Shown in pieces: positions 47,497 through 57,941 of a DNA stretch of 64,000 nt. A program made the position numbers and the translations under genes. The stretch is from positions 38,326,600 through 38,390,599 of the forward strand of contig NC_087070.1 in NCBI RefSeq assembly GCF_963678635.1, given 5' to 3'. Each line of letters opens with the position of its first letter. Positions within the stretch are counted from its first letter, which is position 1. The DNA comes from Symsagittifera roscoffensis. Taxonomy: Eukaryota > Xenacoelomorpha > Acoela > Convolutidae. The notes beneath the pieces were generated by a model. It worked only from the letters and a program-made list of their open reading frames with translations, made no database searches and had not been told where the DNA came from.

Positions 47497-49480
47497 TCAT
47501 GAATAAAACAAGATATTAAGATGAAGATGGTTAGGGAAAATTTGTAATTCGTTTTGTTGGAAGTCATTGAGTTTTGTCATGGATGTGCATATGGACGCTT
47601 ATGTGAGCCACACAACCGTGTTTTTGCTTGATGATGGAAGGCAAGCGTTCCAATAAAAAGATAACCAATTTAGTTTTGAAAAAATAGTGCAAGGCTATAT
47701 GATCTTCAGGCATTGTCATGCATGTGTATATATACACTCATTCGAGTCATCTGGTCGTTTTTCTGTTACATTAAGACTAGGTGATGATTTCACTTTGGTC
47801 ATTAATAAAACAAGATATTAAGATGAAGAAGGTTAGGGAAATTTTGTGAACTTATTTTGTTGGAAGTCATTAAGCTTTGTCATGGATGTGTATATGGACG
47901 CTTATGTGAGCCACACAACCGTGTTTTTGCTTGATGATGGAAAGCAAGCGTTCCAATAAAAAGATAACCAATTTCATTTTGAAAAAATAGTGCAAGGCTA
48001 TGTGATCTTCAGGCATTGTCATGGATGTGTATATATACACTCATTCGAGTCATCTAGTCGTTTTTCTGTTACATTAAGACTAGGTGATGATTTCACTTTG
48101 ATCATTAATAAAACAAGATATTAAGATGAAAATGGTTAGGGAAAATTTGTGAACTCTTTTGTTGGAAGTCATTAAGCTTGGTCATGGATGTGTATATGGA
48201 CGCTTATGTGAGCCACACAACCGTGTTTTTGCTTGATGATGGAAGGCAATCATTCCAATAAAAAAATAACCAATTTCATTCGAAAAAATAATGCAAGGCT
48301 ATGTGATCTTCAGGCATTGTCATGGATGTGTATATCTACACTCATTCGAGTCCTCTAGTCGTTTTTCTGTTACATTAAGACTAGGTGATGATTTCACTTT
48401 GATCATTAATAAAACAAGATATTAAGATGAAGATGGATAGGGAAAATTTGTGAACTCATTTGTTGGAAGTCATTAACCTTTGTCATGGATGTGTATATGG
48501 ACGCTTATGTGAGCCACACAACCGTGTTTTTGCTTGATGATGGAAAGCAAGCGTTCCAATAAAAAGATAACCACTTTCATTTTGAAAAAATAGTGCAAGG
48601 CTATGTGATCTTCAGGCATTGTCATGGATGTGTATATATACACTCATTCGAGTCATCTAGTCGTTTTTGCTGTTACATTAAGACTAGGTGATGATTTCAC
48701 TTTGATCATTAATAAAACAAGATATTAAGATGAAGATGGTTAGGGAAAATTTGTGAACTCATTTGTTGGAAGTCATTAAGCTTTGTCATGGATGTGTATA
48801 TGGACGCTTATGTGAGCCTCACAACCGTGTTTTTGCTTGATGATGGAAAGCAAGCGTTCGAATAAAAAGATAACCAATTTCAATTTGAAAAAATAGTGCA
48901 AGGCTATGTGATCTTCAGGCATTGTCATGGATGTGTATATATACACTCATTCGAGTCATCTAGTCGTTTTTCTGTTACATTAAGACTAGGTGATGATTTC
49001 ACTTTGATCATTAATAAACATTAATTTCACTTTGATCATTTCACTTTGATCATTAAGATGAAGATGGTTAGGGAAAATTTGTGAACTCATTTGTTGGAAG
49101 TCATTAAGCTTTGTCATGAATGTGGATATGGACGCTTATATGAGGCACACAACCGTGTTTTTGCTTGATGATGGAAGGCAATTGTTCCAATAAAAGGATA
49201 ACCAATTTGGTTTTGAAAAAAAGTGCAAGGCTTTGTGATCTTCAGGCATTGTCATGGATGTGTATGTATACACTAATTCGAGTCACATAGTCGTTTTTCT
49301 GTTACAATAAGACTAGGTGATGATCTCACTTTGGTCATGAATAAATTAAGATAATAAGATGAAGATGGTCAGTGAAAAATTGTGAACTGATTTTGTCGGA
49401 GCTCATAAAGCTTCGGTATGGATTTGTATATGGACTTTTATATGAGCCACACAGCTGTGTTTGCTTTATGATGAAGATAA
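47497..49480 (+). repeat. tandem array, seven units of about 302 bp
   Basis: Unit starts (AATAAAACAAGATATTAAG) at 47502, 47804, 48107, 48408, 48711, 49013 and about 49340. Each unit is a dimer: both halves carry GTCATGGATGTGTATAT, followed by GGACGCTTATGTGAGCC in one and ATACACTCATTCGAGTC in the other. The second half contains the palindrome GTGTATATATACAC. The central units are more alike than the edge ones, and a 25-bp slip lies near 49025. The array ends about 350 bp before the first gene of the cluster. Confidence 0.95.
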
Positions 49481-49845
49481 TCGGGTAACGATAAATTTAT
49501 CATAATTACTTGAAACTTGTTACAACTTAGTTAATTCAGAAGCAAGGCGTTAATTCGTATTTATTTTGTCCTCGTAATTCATTCCCAATAACTTTGTCTA
49601 CTTTTTTTTGAACTTTTTCTAATTTTTTTTGATTGCTGTCATTATTTTTTGATTGTTGTTTTTGGAGTTTTGTTAAGTTTTAACTTTCTTCTTCGAGTGA
49701 GAAGGAATCAATAAGTAGCGCTATTGTGCAGGCTATCATGAGGATGATGATTGGTTGTGGTTGGTTTTGTCTACCTCAAATGGAAGGTACATTTGGCTGC
49801 CATGTCTGATTTTTTTCAGTTTTTCTTTCGTTTTTAGATCTCATT

Positions 49846-51592
49846 ATGACTTCATCTGAGAGAGACGCTTTCCCGAATTTCCCAATTGATTCAAGCCTGA
49901 TAAACTGTGACAACACTAACGAAAGCAGCGCAGAGGCTCCACTCAGTTCAACAGACAAGACTCAGATCACCTTGAAAAAGTTATTTCCTTCTGCTTAATA
50001 AAATCAATAGTTTTCAAAATGGGATGAATGCCTCAATAAAAGTGAAACAAAATTTTAAGTTTTAAGTAATGTTTAATTTTTCTAGGAAACGATCTCACAG
50101 TAGGTCTGAAGAAGCAAAGAAAAGAAGAGCCCAAATAAGCGAGTCGAGAAAGCGCCAGAAATTAAAACTAGATCTGCTTGCTGAAACAGCCAGACGAGAG
50201 ACTGCTAATGGTTTCATGAACTACTTCCATGAGCAGTGGACTGAAGCGAATTCCAATCATAAAGAGGCCATGGAGAAGGTCGATGAGTTGAAAAGCAGGG
50301 TCTTGCATCAGGAGAAGACAATCGTTCTACTTCAAAAAAGCCGTAATCAGGTGAGTCTTTTATACCTTTGCAATTGCGTTACAATCTTGGTTTTGCTTGG
50401 ACGATTAAATTGTTTTTTTTTACAAGAGCTCAAAATTAACATATGTTGTTATTTGTTCTGATAGGAATAAGTGAGTTGAGATTTTCGAACTTTCATAATT
50501 TTTTGAATGGATAAAATAATTATCGGCTTGATTTTGTTTAGAGTGAAAGTGTCCTTTGTGTTAAAAAATCAGGCAAAGAATTGAAGATGACAGCTGCGAC
50601 CAATGATATTTGTGCCGGCAATGACGGCACAATTCAGAGAATGAATCTATCGCGTTCACTCCCCGAGCCAATTCATTTCAAATCTTTCAACATACAAGTA
50701 AACAGGAAATTCATAGGTCAGGGTAGATTTGGACGTATTGTGAAGTGTTCCTTTGCTAAAGTTCAAGCAGTAGTTAAAGAGTGTCCTCCGTTCTACAGCA
50801 GGGATTTGTATTTGGAAGCACAAATTGCTGCGTTGGTACTCCAAACCCCTAAATCGGAAGACCAGAATTTTTTCTTGGGCCTCTTTGGGCTGTTGAATGA
50901 ATATCAGCTAGTTCTGGAATATTTCAATGGCGCATCAGTAACCGAGCACAGGGAAAAGAGCATGACAAATAACTGGTTAGCACGAGCAAACGAAACCCTT
51001 AAAGCTGTCCAGTTCTTGCACTCTAGAAACGTAAGTTGTTTGGGTCAAAATAATCGATTTTTTTATCATATCCTTTTTTCGAATCTAAATACTGGTCCCC
51101 ACTTGAATTTTCGCAGCGTTCAATTAAATTTTTTTTAACATTTGAAATAAGTTATCGTTTCAGATCCTTCATCTAGACCTCCATTGTGGAAATGTGATGT
51201 ACTCTGGGAATAGCACTAGAGTAATTGATTTTGGAAAAGCGACAGCCTTAGCCTATCCAATAACATACAAATTGACTCCCAAAATGAGAGAGAAGCACAA
51301 TTTACAACACAGCCATGTAGAATGGGAATTGCGAAACTTGAGAGATGCAAAAACTGTTCCAGCTTCAGATGTTTTTAGCCTTGGTTATGTTTTTGACGAA
51401 ATTGCTAGAACCTGCATTTGCTCTGAGGAAGAGAAGATGGTGGTTGGGTATCTCGCGTCACAGTGTTTGAAGAGAAGAGAAAATCGCGCTTCTATCAAGA
51501 TGTTGCTTGGAAACCTAAAGGAAAAAAAAAGACTGCAAAGCTCGAAAGAGCTGTACAGCAATATGGCAGTAGTTGATCTATGTTCGGAATGA
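49846..51592 (+). CDS. protein kinase with basic coiled-coil N-terminus (4 exons)
   Basis: Exons 49846-49979, 50086-50350, 50542-51030 and 51164-51592 join in phase to 438 codons plus stop. Residues 45-75 are very basic (RKRQKLKLD), then a helical segment predicted to coil. The kinase domain has a glycine loop IGQGRFGRIVKC, lysine in AVVKE, an alpha-C Glu (LYLEAQ), catalytic loop HLDLHCGN and VIDFGKA, so every residue needed for phosphotransfer is present. DLH instead of DLK sets it apart from the common Ser/Thr kinases, and its substrate is unknown. The first donor (AAAAA/GTTATT) is weak, but it is the join that keeps the frame; exon 1 is therefore less certain. An acceptor TTTTTAG lies 8 nt before the ATG. 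It is the first gene of a same-strand cluster ending in a SET-transposase gene. Confidence 0.8.
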
Positions 51593-52007
51593 AACATGTG
51601 TCCTGATTTCATTTGTTCTTCCAACTCGAAAAACAATGATATGATAAGTTTCATTTGAACTTAAGCAACGTTTTTGATTAAAATTTCTTTGTTCGGTGTT
51701 TTTCTGCTGATGCAGTTTTGAGTCGATTGTACGCAATGGAAGAAATTATATTCTGTTAGTATATAGGATTTTCGAACGCCTGGTGTTGACAAAAAATAAT
51801 TCAGTTTCCCAAACGCTTCCATTTTAAGGATGTGTAACCTTCAATAGTTTGATAAACTTTTTAAACAGCCGGCACGTTAGTGAAATTGAAGGAATTTGTT
51901 TATTACAGTCCATTTGTGTTAACAATTGCCTGATAGGTCTTTTTGAAGTAACCTAACTTAAATAATTTGATTGGTTTTTGAAAATTTTTTGTTGTTACAG
52001 ATAGACT

Positions 52008-52430
52008 ATGTCGCAAAACTCGAATCAATCATCACGACCTCAGCGCTGTAACAAAGGAATAAGTTCGCAGTCACGATATCTGGACGACGAAATTTTAATC
52101 AAAGAAGCAAAATTGTATACATGGGTGTTCTACTGCAAACACGATGAGCATGCTTTCACCCTCCCGTACAATAGTGTTCTCTGGCCGTCCTATTTGAATC
52201 TAGAAGCTAAATTGATGCTGAAGGAAAAAGAGCACGTTTCCTTTACAACTAGCGGAGACAAAACGTTCACAGCGTCGTTGGTGACTAAGATTGTCAATAA
52301 TCGAGTTAAGGAAGCAACAGAGGTTGTACGCAATAAAGTTCAAGCCGCTGACAGAAGTCTGGTTGATATCACTTTTGAGTTAGTGCCTCTTAGCAAAATA
52401 CAGTTTTTAGATTGTATCATAGACAAATGA
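52008..52430 (+). CDS. 140-aa protein, possible SH3/Tudor-like barrel
   Basis: Single-exon ORF with ATG 7 nt after a TTGTTACAG acceptor. The first 30 residues are polar (SQNSNQSSRPQR, then SRYLDDE). The middle (about 35-95) alternates hydrophobic strands and turns: LYTWVFYCKHDEHAF, SVLWPSYL, then EHVSFTTSGDKTFTASLVTKI. That looks like a small beta-barrel of the SH3/Tudor class, followed by a helix and a final strand. This is inference from pattern; no named family is recognised. Position between a kinase gene and two BEN genes suggests a role as a binding adaptor in the same system. It lies 415 bp after the kinase stop. Confidence 0.65.
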   Translation: MSQNSNQSSRPQRCNKGISSQSRYLDDEILIKEAKLYTWVFYCKHDEHAFTLPYNSVLWPSYLNLEAKLMLKEKEHVSFTTSGDKTFTASLVTKIVNNRVKEATEVVRNKVQAADRSLVDITFELVPLSKIQFLDCIIDK

Positions 52431-52771
52431 AATTCTTGCGTAAAATTTCTTGTTCTTGGAGCTCAAAACGTTTTAAAAAACAACCAGAAACTATTTTGGG
52501 AGGTTTTTTTTTCAAGTTACAAAGTATAAAAGCTCCTAACTTTAAGCTAGGGTAAAGTTAGGGTCAAATTAGCGTCAAAATTTGGTCGTTCATGATCGCA
52601 TTATCGGTCATTAATGAAGTTCTCAGCGGCAGATTCTAGTCTAAAGGCTATAGAAACCCAAATGTTTGTTGTTTACGGATTGCAAAAGAGCGAAACAACT
52701 GTACTAACTGGCTTTCAGTCAACATGTTCATATTGATCTTAGTGCAAGCATTTCTTTTGCTGGTATGATTA

Positions 52772-53726
52772 ATGTTTGGTTTAAGGAGTCAGCCGAGAAG
52801 TGGGAATTCTGAAATGGAAGTGTCCTGTCACGCTGCCTCAAAGAAAACCGAGAGAATAGCTACACTGAAAGCCACTGAGACTCAACCGAAGAAAAGGTGC
52901 CGTTTTGACGAAGGAACCTTGGGGGAACCACAACAACCCTGCCTGCAGCTCGGCGAAATAACGACAGAAGTGGTTGGTTGCTTTTGGCATAGATGTTCCT
53001 GATGTAACTAGTTTTTCTGGCGTGAAGTTCCAAATATTTACCAGGATTTTTGCCATCATTGTTATATTTTTGAGTTTTCTGTAGAACGGCTTGACTCCAG
53101 GTGCTTCAATGGAGCCAACAGTGAACTCCAATAGCCTCAATATAGAACGAGTTGTGGAGATTTTTTCTTCAAAAATGGAAGAAATCACAAAAGAAAACGA
53201 AAAACATGCAGCTAAGATGCAGAAAGAGAACTCCAGGTTCCGCAAATGCCTTGGAGAAATGCTGCAGAAAAATTTTGCGAGAAAGAAAGTTGATCAAGTT
53301 GTGTGCGAGACAGTGGAAGATTGCGAGCCTCTGATGTTTGGTGAAGTCAACTTGATGACAGTTCCTGTTTTGGCTGGCCCATCAGTATTCGGACGAGCTA
53401 TTGCCATTTTAATTTTTGGAAACGAACAAAATTGTTTGCTGATTAATAAAAGACTAGGGGTCAAAGTTGCTAGGAAAGACTGCCGTGAGTCCGTCGGTAA
53501 AGAAACTGAAGCAGTTTTTATTAGTAAGTATAGTTATTCTGAGAACAAAAGTGATCAGTCTGTTTTTCTGGCAACTATTTTTTTTTCAGCTTGCGTCAAT
53601 CGGAAGTTTGGCAATGATCCTCATGCTTTGTCAGAAGCAGTGGGTGGAGCAAATCAGTTGGGACGTGAATTAAGGAAAAAGTATCCTCAGCTCGTCGTAA
53701 ATCGACAATCACTATCGACAGCATAG
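52772..53726 (+). CDS. BEN-domain protein 1 (3 exons)
   Basis: Exons 52772-52969, 53085-53523 and 53590-53726 give 257 codons plus stop with all phases matching. The N-terminus has a basic patch PKKRCRFDE, corresponding to KKRRVYIEDD of the next gene. A coiled coil follows (EEITKENEKHAAKMQKEN), then a BEN domain: AGPSVFGRAIAILIFG, a short link, KDCRESVGKETEAVF, CVNRKFG, and a final helix RELRKKYPQ. BEN domains bind DNA or nucleosomes and mediate chromatin contacts. The last intron is only 66 bp and reads through in frame. The first donor (CAGAA/GTGGTT) is weak and inferred from frame. A 14-codon hydrophobic upstream ORF starts at about 52724 and ends just before the ATG. Paralogue of the next gene. 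Confidence 0.75.
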
Positions 53727-53925
53727 CCGAATTGACAAGAAATATTTCTCTCCAATTAAACATTCTAAGTTGTTTATATCTTGGACCTTGATATTGGAAT
53801 TGATCTTTCATTGTGTGCGTTTTGCTGTCACAATTTTTTTCCTTGCTAATAAATCACGTGAATTTTGTTCTTATGTCAAACTTTTTCAGAAAATTGAAAC
53901 GCTCTCTGGCGAATTGAACTCCGAA

Positions 53926-54588
53926 ATGGATTATTTATGGCCCGTTCAAAAAAAACGTAGAGTTTATATTGAGGATGACAGTGATGAGGAAGAAACTAAT
54001 AATACGATTGACTTAACACAGAGTGCAATTCTAGATACTCCGGCGAAATCAAAGCTGTTCTCCTCGACGCCCATTCAAACGGCAGTAAATTCAGATGCAG
54101 GCGATTCGATTGAGAGCAAACTTGAAGCCAAATGGAACGGAGTCGTCAAAAGGCATGCAAGGGCGCTGAAAAAGATTAGGAAAATTGAGCGACAAAATAA
54201 CAACGAGTTTTTGAGTGTCCTATCTCTACAGCTCACTGGTGAACAAATTGACGTTTGTAACGTACAAACAGAAGCAGTAATGTTTCAGAACAAAAATCTA
54301 ATGGCCCTGAAAGCTGGAGCCGATCCTGGGCTATTTGGAAGGTTGCTCGGAAAAGAGATTTTTGGCAATAAATCTGAATGTTTGCTCAAATATCAAATGA
54401 TTGGTCGGGAAAGGAATTATGGAAACTCCCGGCAACCCGTTGACAAAGAACTGGAACGTATTTTCGAAAAGGTGGTGAAATTGAAATACCCCCAGCAACC
54501 TGAATATGCATACTCTGAAGCACGCAAAGGAGCAAACGATATGGGAAACGATTTCCGTCGTAGGTTTCACAATGCTTCTAATGAGTAG
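53926..54588 (+). CDS. BEN-domain protein 2 with SUMO-interacting motif
   Basis: 220 codons plus stop. I chose the ATG at 53926 because a TTTTTCAG acceptor ends at 53889; the open frame to its left is probably intergenic. Order: basic KKRRVYIEDD, acidic DDSDEEETNNTIDLTQ (a good SUMO-interacting motif), a helical coiled section (KRHARALKKIRKIER), then a BEN domain with AGADPGLFGRLLGKEIFG, LERIFEKVVKLKYPQ and a final helix NDMGNDFRRRF. It shares layout and several words with the preceding BEN protein, so the pair arose by duplication. It presumably binds DNA and, through SUMO, chromatin or PML-like bodies; that is inference. It lies 199 bp after the previous stop, 163 bp to its acceptor. Confidence 0.75.
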   Translation: MDYLWPVQKKRRVYIEDDSDEEETNNTIDLTQSAILDTPAKSKLFSSTPIQTAVNSDAGDSIESKLEAKWNGVVKRHARALKKIRKIERQNNNEFLSVLSLQLTGEQIDVCNVQTEAVMFQNKNLMALKAGADPGLFGRLLGKEIFGNKSECLLKYQMIGRERNYGNSRQPVDKELERIFEKVVKLKYPQQPEYAYSEARKGANDMGNDFRRRFHNASNE

Positions 54589-54811
54589 ATAATTGCAGCC
54601 TTGTATAGCATTTGTTTGTTTCGAATTCAAGTTTGTATTATCTGTTTTTAATCTTATCATCAGCAAATCTTGAGAATTTTTATGCCTTTTATTTTTCTGG
54701 TTCAGACTGAATTGATTCTACAGCTTAGTTGCACTGATAGCTGGGGATTTTAAAAGTCTTCTCGTAATTGTTTCAAAATGTCATTAATTGAGGTAATTTT
54801 CAGATCGTACC

Positions 54812-57800
54812 ATGCATTCACAAAGCTCACTCTCGTCAGTCAAAGCTTTGCGATGTGAAATCTATGCTCAATGTGATGCAAATATAACATCGGCGTTATT
54901 TGAAAATAATGAGCGGCCCATTTCAACAATGGTTGAAAAAATCGACTGCGTGGAATACGAAAATTTCGTTCAAAACAACACGATGTACAAAAAAATTGAT
55001 CAGCAGTTACGAAACTGTTATGATGATCTGGAAAAATCGTTGTTTGAAATAAGATTAGATCGATATGGAGGCTACGGGCTTTTTTACGCCGGAACAGAGC
55101 CCTTGTTGCCACAGATGTCTAATACGCCGGTTCCCTTAGTAAGAGCGTATCTCGAAAAAATTCCGTTGCACCATGAAAACGAATTTAAACAGATATCAAT
55201 ATTTGAAAGAACTGAGAGGTGTAAAAACCTGCGAATTATGGTGGGGTCTGTTCGTTTTGCCAATCACTCGTGTGAGCCAAACTGTTCCTATAGGATTTCG
55301 GAGCATAAATCTAAAAGTTGTGTAAGACTTGTAGTAGTCAAGCCAATAATGCCAGAAGATGAAGTAAATGTGTTCTACGGCTCCGATTTTTTCGGAAAAA
55401 ATAACTGCGATTGTTCTTGTGATTTTTTTTGGCTTCACGGTTCGTCAGAATCTTCCTCTACTCAGCTTCCTGTTCCATCATTGATAACTTTGACTGCGAA
55501 AGCAACTTCATATCTACGAAACGCTCATCGGACGGCACGGATTAGGAAAGCTAGGGCGCCACATAATTCTGGGCCGTCTAACAAAAAAATTTTGCTCTCA
55601 GATTTGAGGAGTCAGGTTTCGAGTAGTAGTGAAGATTTCTCATCTGAAGACAGTTTTTTCGAGAATTGTTCTCCGCCCATTGGCGCAGCAAAGCAGTCCA
55701 ACTATCTCACTGACATGTCTCCCACCTTTCGCTGCTTTGAAGAAATGTCTCCCATCCCTAAAGACAACAGAACATCATCCCCGAGACCATCCCTTCAAGG
55801 AAGTGTTTGTACACCAGAATTAAGTATATCGAACATACTTACTTCCGACTCTGAATTGAATGACTGCAACTCAGATAATTCTATTAGTAATTTTCAAGAA
55901 AACATCAGTGTTTCGAATGTTTTGGTCTGTGCTAATTCAATCATAGGACGTCATGCAACATCTGACGCAGAAGCAAGTGATTGGTTTAAATTGATTCGGA
56001 AGATTGCTAACGTCCCCAAAATTCCTAGCTACAAAACAATAAAAAGAAAAAGTCGTTTGTCTTCTAAGGAAAAAAAATGCCACGTCAAGCAGTGCGGCGA
56101 TGGAGAAAAGTGGCAGTTAGATTTTGAGGTCGAGTTGAAGGAAATTGTTCAAGAAAACATTGAAAATATTTACCAGTACAATTTAGAACGAAACCCTATG
56201 ACTGATATGAAACTTCCAGATTGTTTTGATCATCTTAAAAAACAATTGACAGTCTATTTAATTTTCAATTCTGATGGAGTAAAAGTCATCAAGTCAGATA
56301 ATAGGCAATGTGGCCGGTTTGGCTTGCGATTGCTAACTTGCCTCCAATAAAACGATCAATGTTCCTAAATATTGTTCTAGCTGTTCTATGGTTTGGAAAC
56401 AACAAGCCAGACTGGTCAGTTTTACTTCCCGACTTTGAAGAAAGATTGAAAAATTTTCCTTGCAACGTACAATTTCAAGGTAAAGAATATTCTTTGCGGT
56501 TCAAATGTGTTTTGCTGGTGGCTGATTTACCAGCTCGTGCTTCATTACTCAATATGATTCAATTTAATGGAACTTACGGCTGCAATGTATGTCTGGTTCA
56601 AACACAAGTAGACGAAGAAAAGGGAATCAGGTATTACCCGAACTTGTCGTTCAGAAGCAGAACAACAGAAATGCATAAAGATCACATAAAAGAAGTGCTG
56701 TCGATAAAATTAAATTCATACAAAGGTGTTAAAGGACCGAGCAAACTGTTAGATATAATAGATTTTTTGCCACTGACTGCTCCCTCAGATTGTATGCATC
56801 AAGTTTACCTGGGCGTTACAAAAGTTTTACTTCAAGTAATTGTCTCCAAATTGGCAAAAAGCAACCTGGTGAGAGTTCGAAGCATCATCGATGGAATTAA
56901 GGCAAGTATTTTTCATCATAGAGCTTGTTTTTGTAACATAAATGAAAAACCATTTCTAAAAGAAATAGTAGCTTACATGAAAATTTCTGTCACCCATTTG
57001 CAATCATCTGTTTTCCTTTTTTTCAGCTCACGAAAGATTTCAAAAGGCCTGTCAGGAAAATCAAAGACCTTGAATATTTCAAAGCCAATGAATTGAAAGT
57101 TTGGTTGCTCTACGTTGGACCTGTTATCTTTGAGGGCATCATAGATGAAGAGCTTTACACTCGTTTCATGATGTTCAGCTACTGTGTTCGTCTTCTAATG
57201 ATTTCAGCAGAATATTGTGATGAAAGTCAAAGACTTCTAAAGTCCTACCTTGATAAGACAGAAACGGCGTATACGAAGACTGCTTTTTCCGCTAATTTGC
57301 ATGCCGTCAGCCATCTTTCTGAACAAGTGAGAAATTTTGGGCCACTTTGGGTCTCTTCAGCAATGATGTTCGAATCGGCAAATTATCTTCTGAAATCGAA
57401 GTTTACTGGCACTGTTAATCATTTGCAGCTCATGATAGAACGATACATACGAAATAAAAAAAATCACAGAGCAGAAATTTGTACTGATTCACTTTTTGAT
57501 TTATGTCATCAGCTGAGAAGAACTTCCAAATCTTTCAAAAAGAGTTATGTTAGTCCATTGACTGTGCCGGAGAGTTTGAGATTGTTTAATTCTTTTTCTA
57601 GTAACCAGAAGTTGAACTCGTGGGAGATAACATCCATTTTACATTCTAGCGATCGGGACAGTTACGTTTCATTTACAGAAGAGGGTTTTGAGGAATATGG
57701 ACAGGTTCACGTTTTTTTTGTTCAGGATGGTGTTGAAATGGTATATATCAAGAAACTGGAAACTAAAACCTTATACAGGTGTGCAGATGCTAGAGTACGT

Positions 57801-57941
57801 GTCATTTCTTTTGTAACAGTAAATTTTAGCGATCGTTATGATGCAATGCCTTTAGCGTCTTTATCTGGTAAACTTTTACGAGTTGATGTGGGCGAAGCTG
57901 TACATCTAATACCTTTACTAAATGTGTTTGAACATGATTGA
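54812..57941 (+). CDS. SET domain fused to Tnp2/Transposase_21-like transposase
   Basis: One frame (54812-56350, 512 codons) holds a SET domain and the beginning of a transposase. SET: VGSVRFANHSCEPNCSYRI (residues about 145-162), then EVNVFYGSDFFGKNNCDC (catalytic-type Tyr at residue 189), the layout of SUV4-20/KMT5 H4K20 methyltransferases. A Ser-rich linker follows (about 240-400). The transposase starts at IFNSDGVKVIKS (Asp 488), shifts frame near 56307, and continues as MWPVWLAIANLPP to 56901, then from 57027 to 57941 across a GC..AG intron. Further marks: FNGTYGCNVCL, DCMHQVYLGV (Asp at 56788), NLHAVSHLSEQVRNFGPLW (Glu at 57321) and a C-terminal LLNVFEHD. All three expected acidic positions are present. 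A TTTTCAG acceptor lies 8 nt before the ATG. The frame break looks like one lost base, or an assembly error; a tiny intron is less likely. Confidence 0.85.
56902..57026 (+). other. GC..AG intron in the transposase part
   Basis: Donor AAG/GCAAGT and acceptor TTTTTTTCAG join two phase-0 exon ends and restore the family's continuous sequence from SIIDGIK to LTKDFKRP. No GT donor in the vicinity gives an open frame. Confidence 0.7.

Noticed and set aside
47497-49480. Regular repeats considered as a CRISPR-like array
   Set aside because: Units are contiguous 300-bp repeats with no unique spacers, in eukaryotic DNA.
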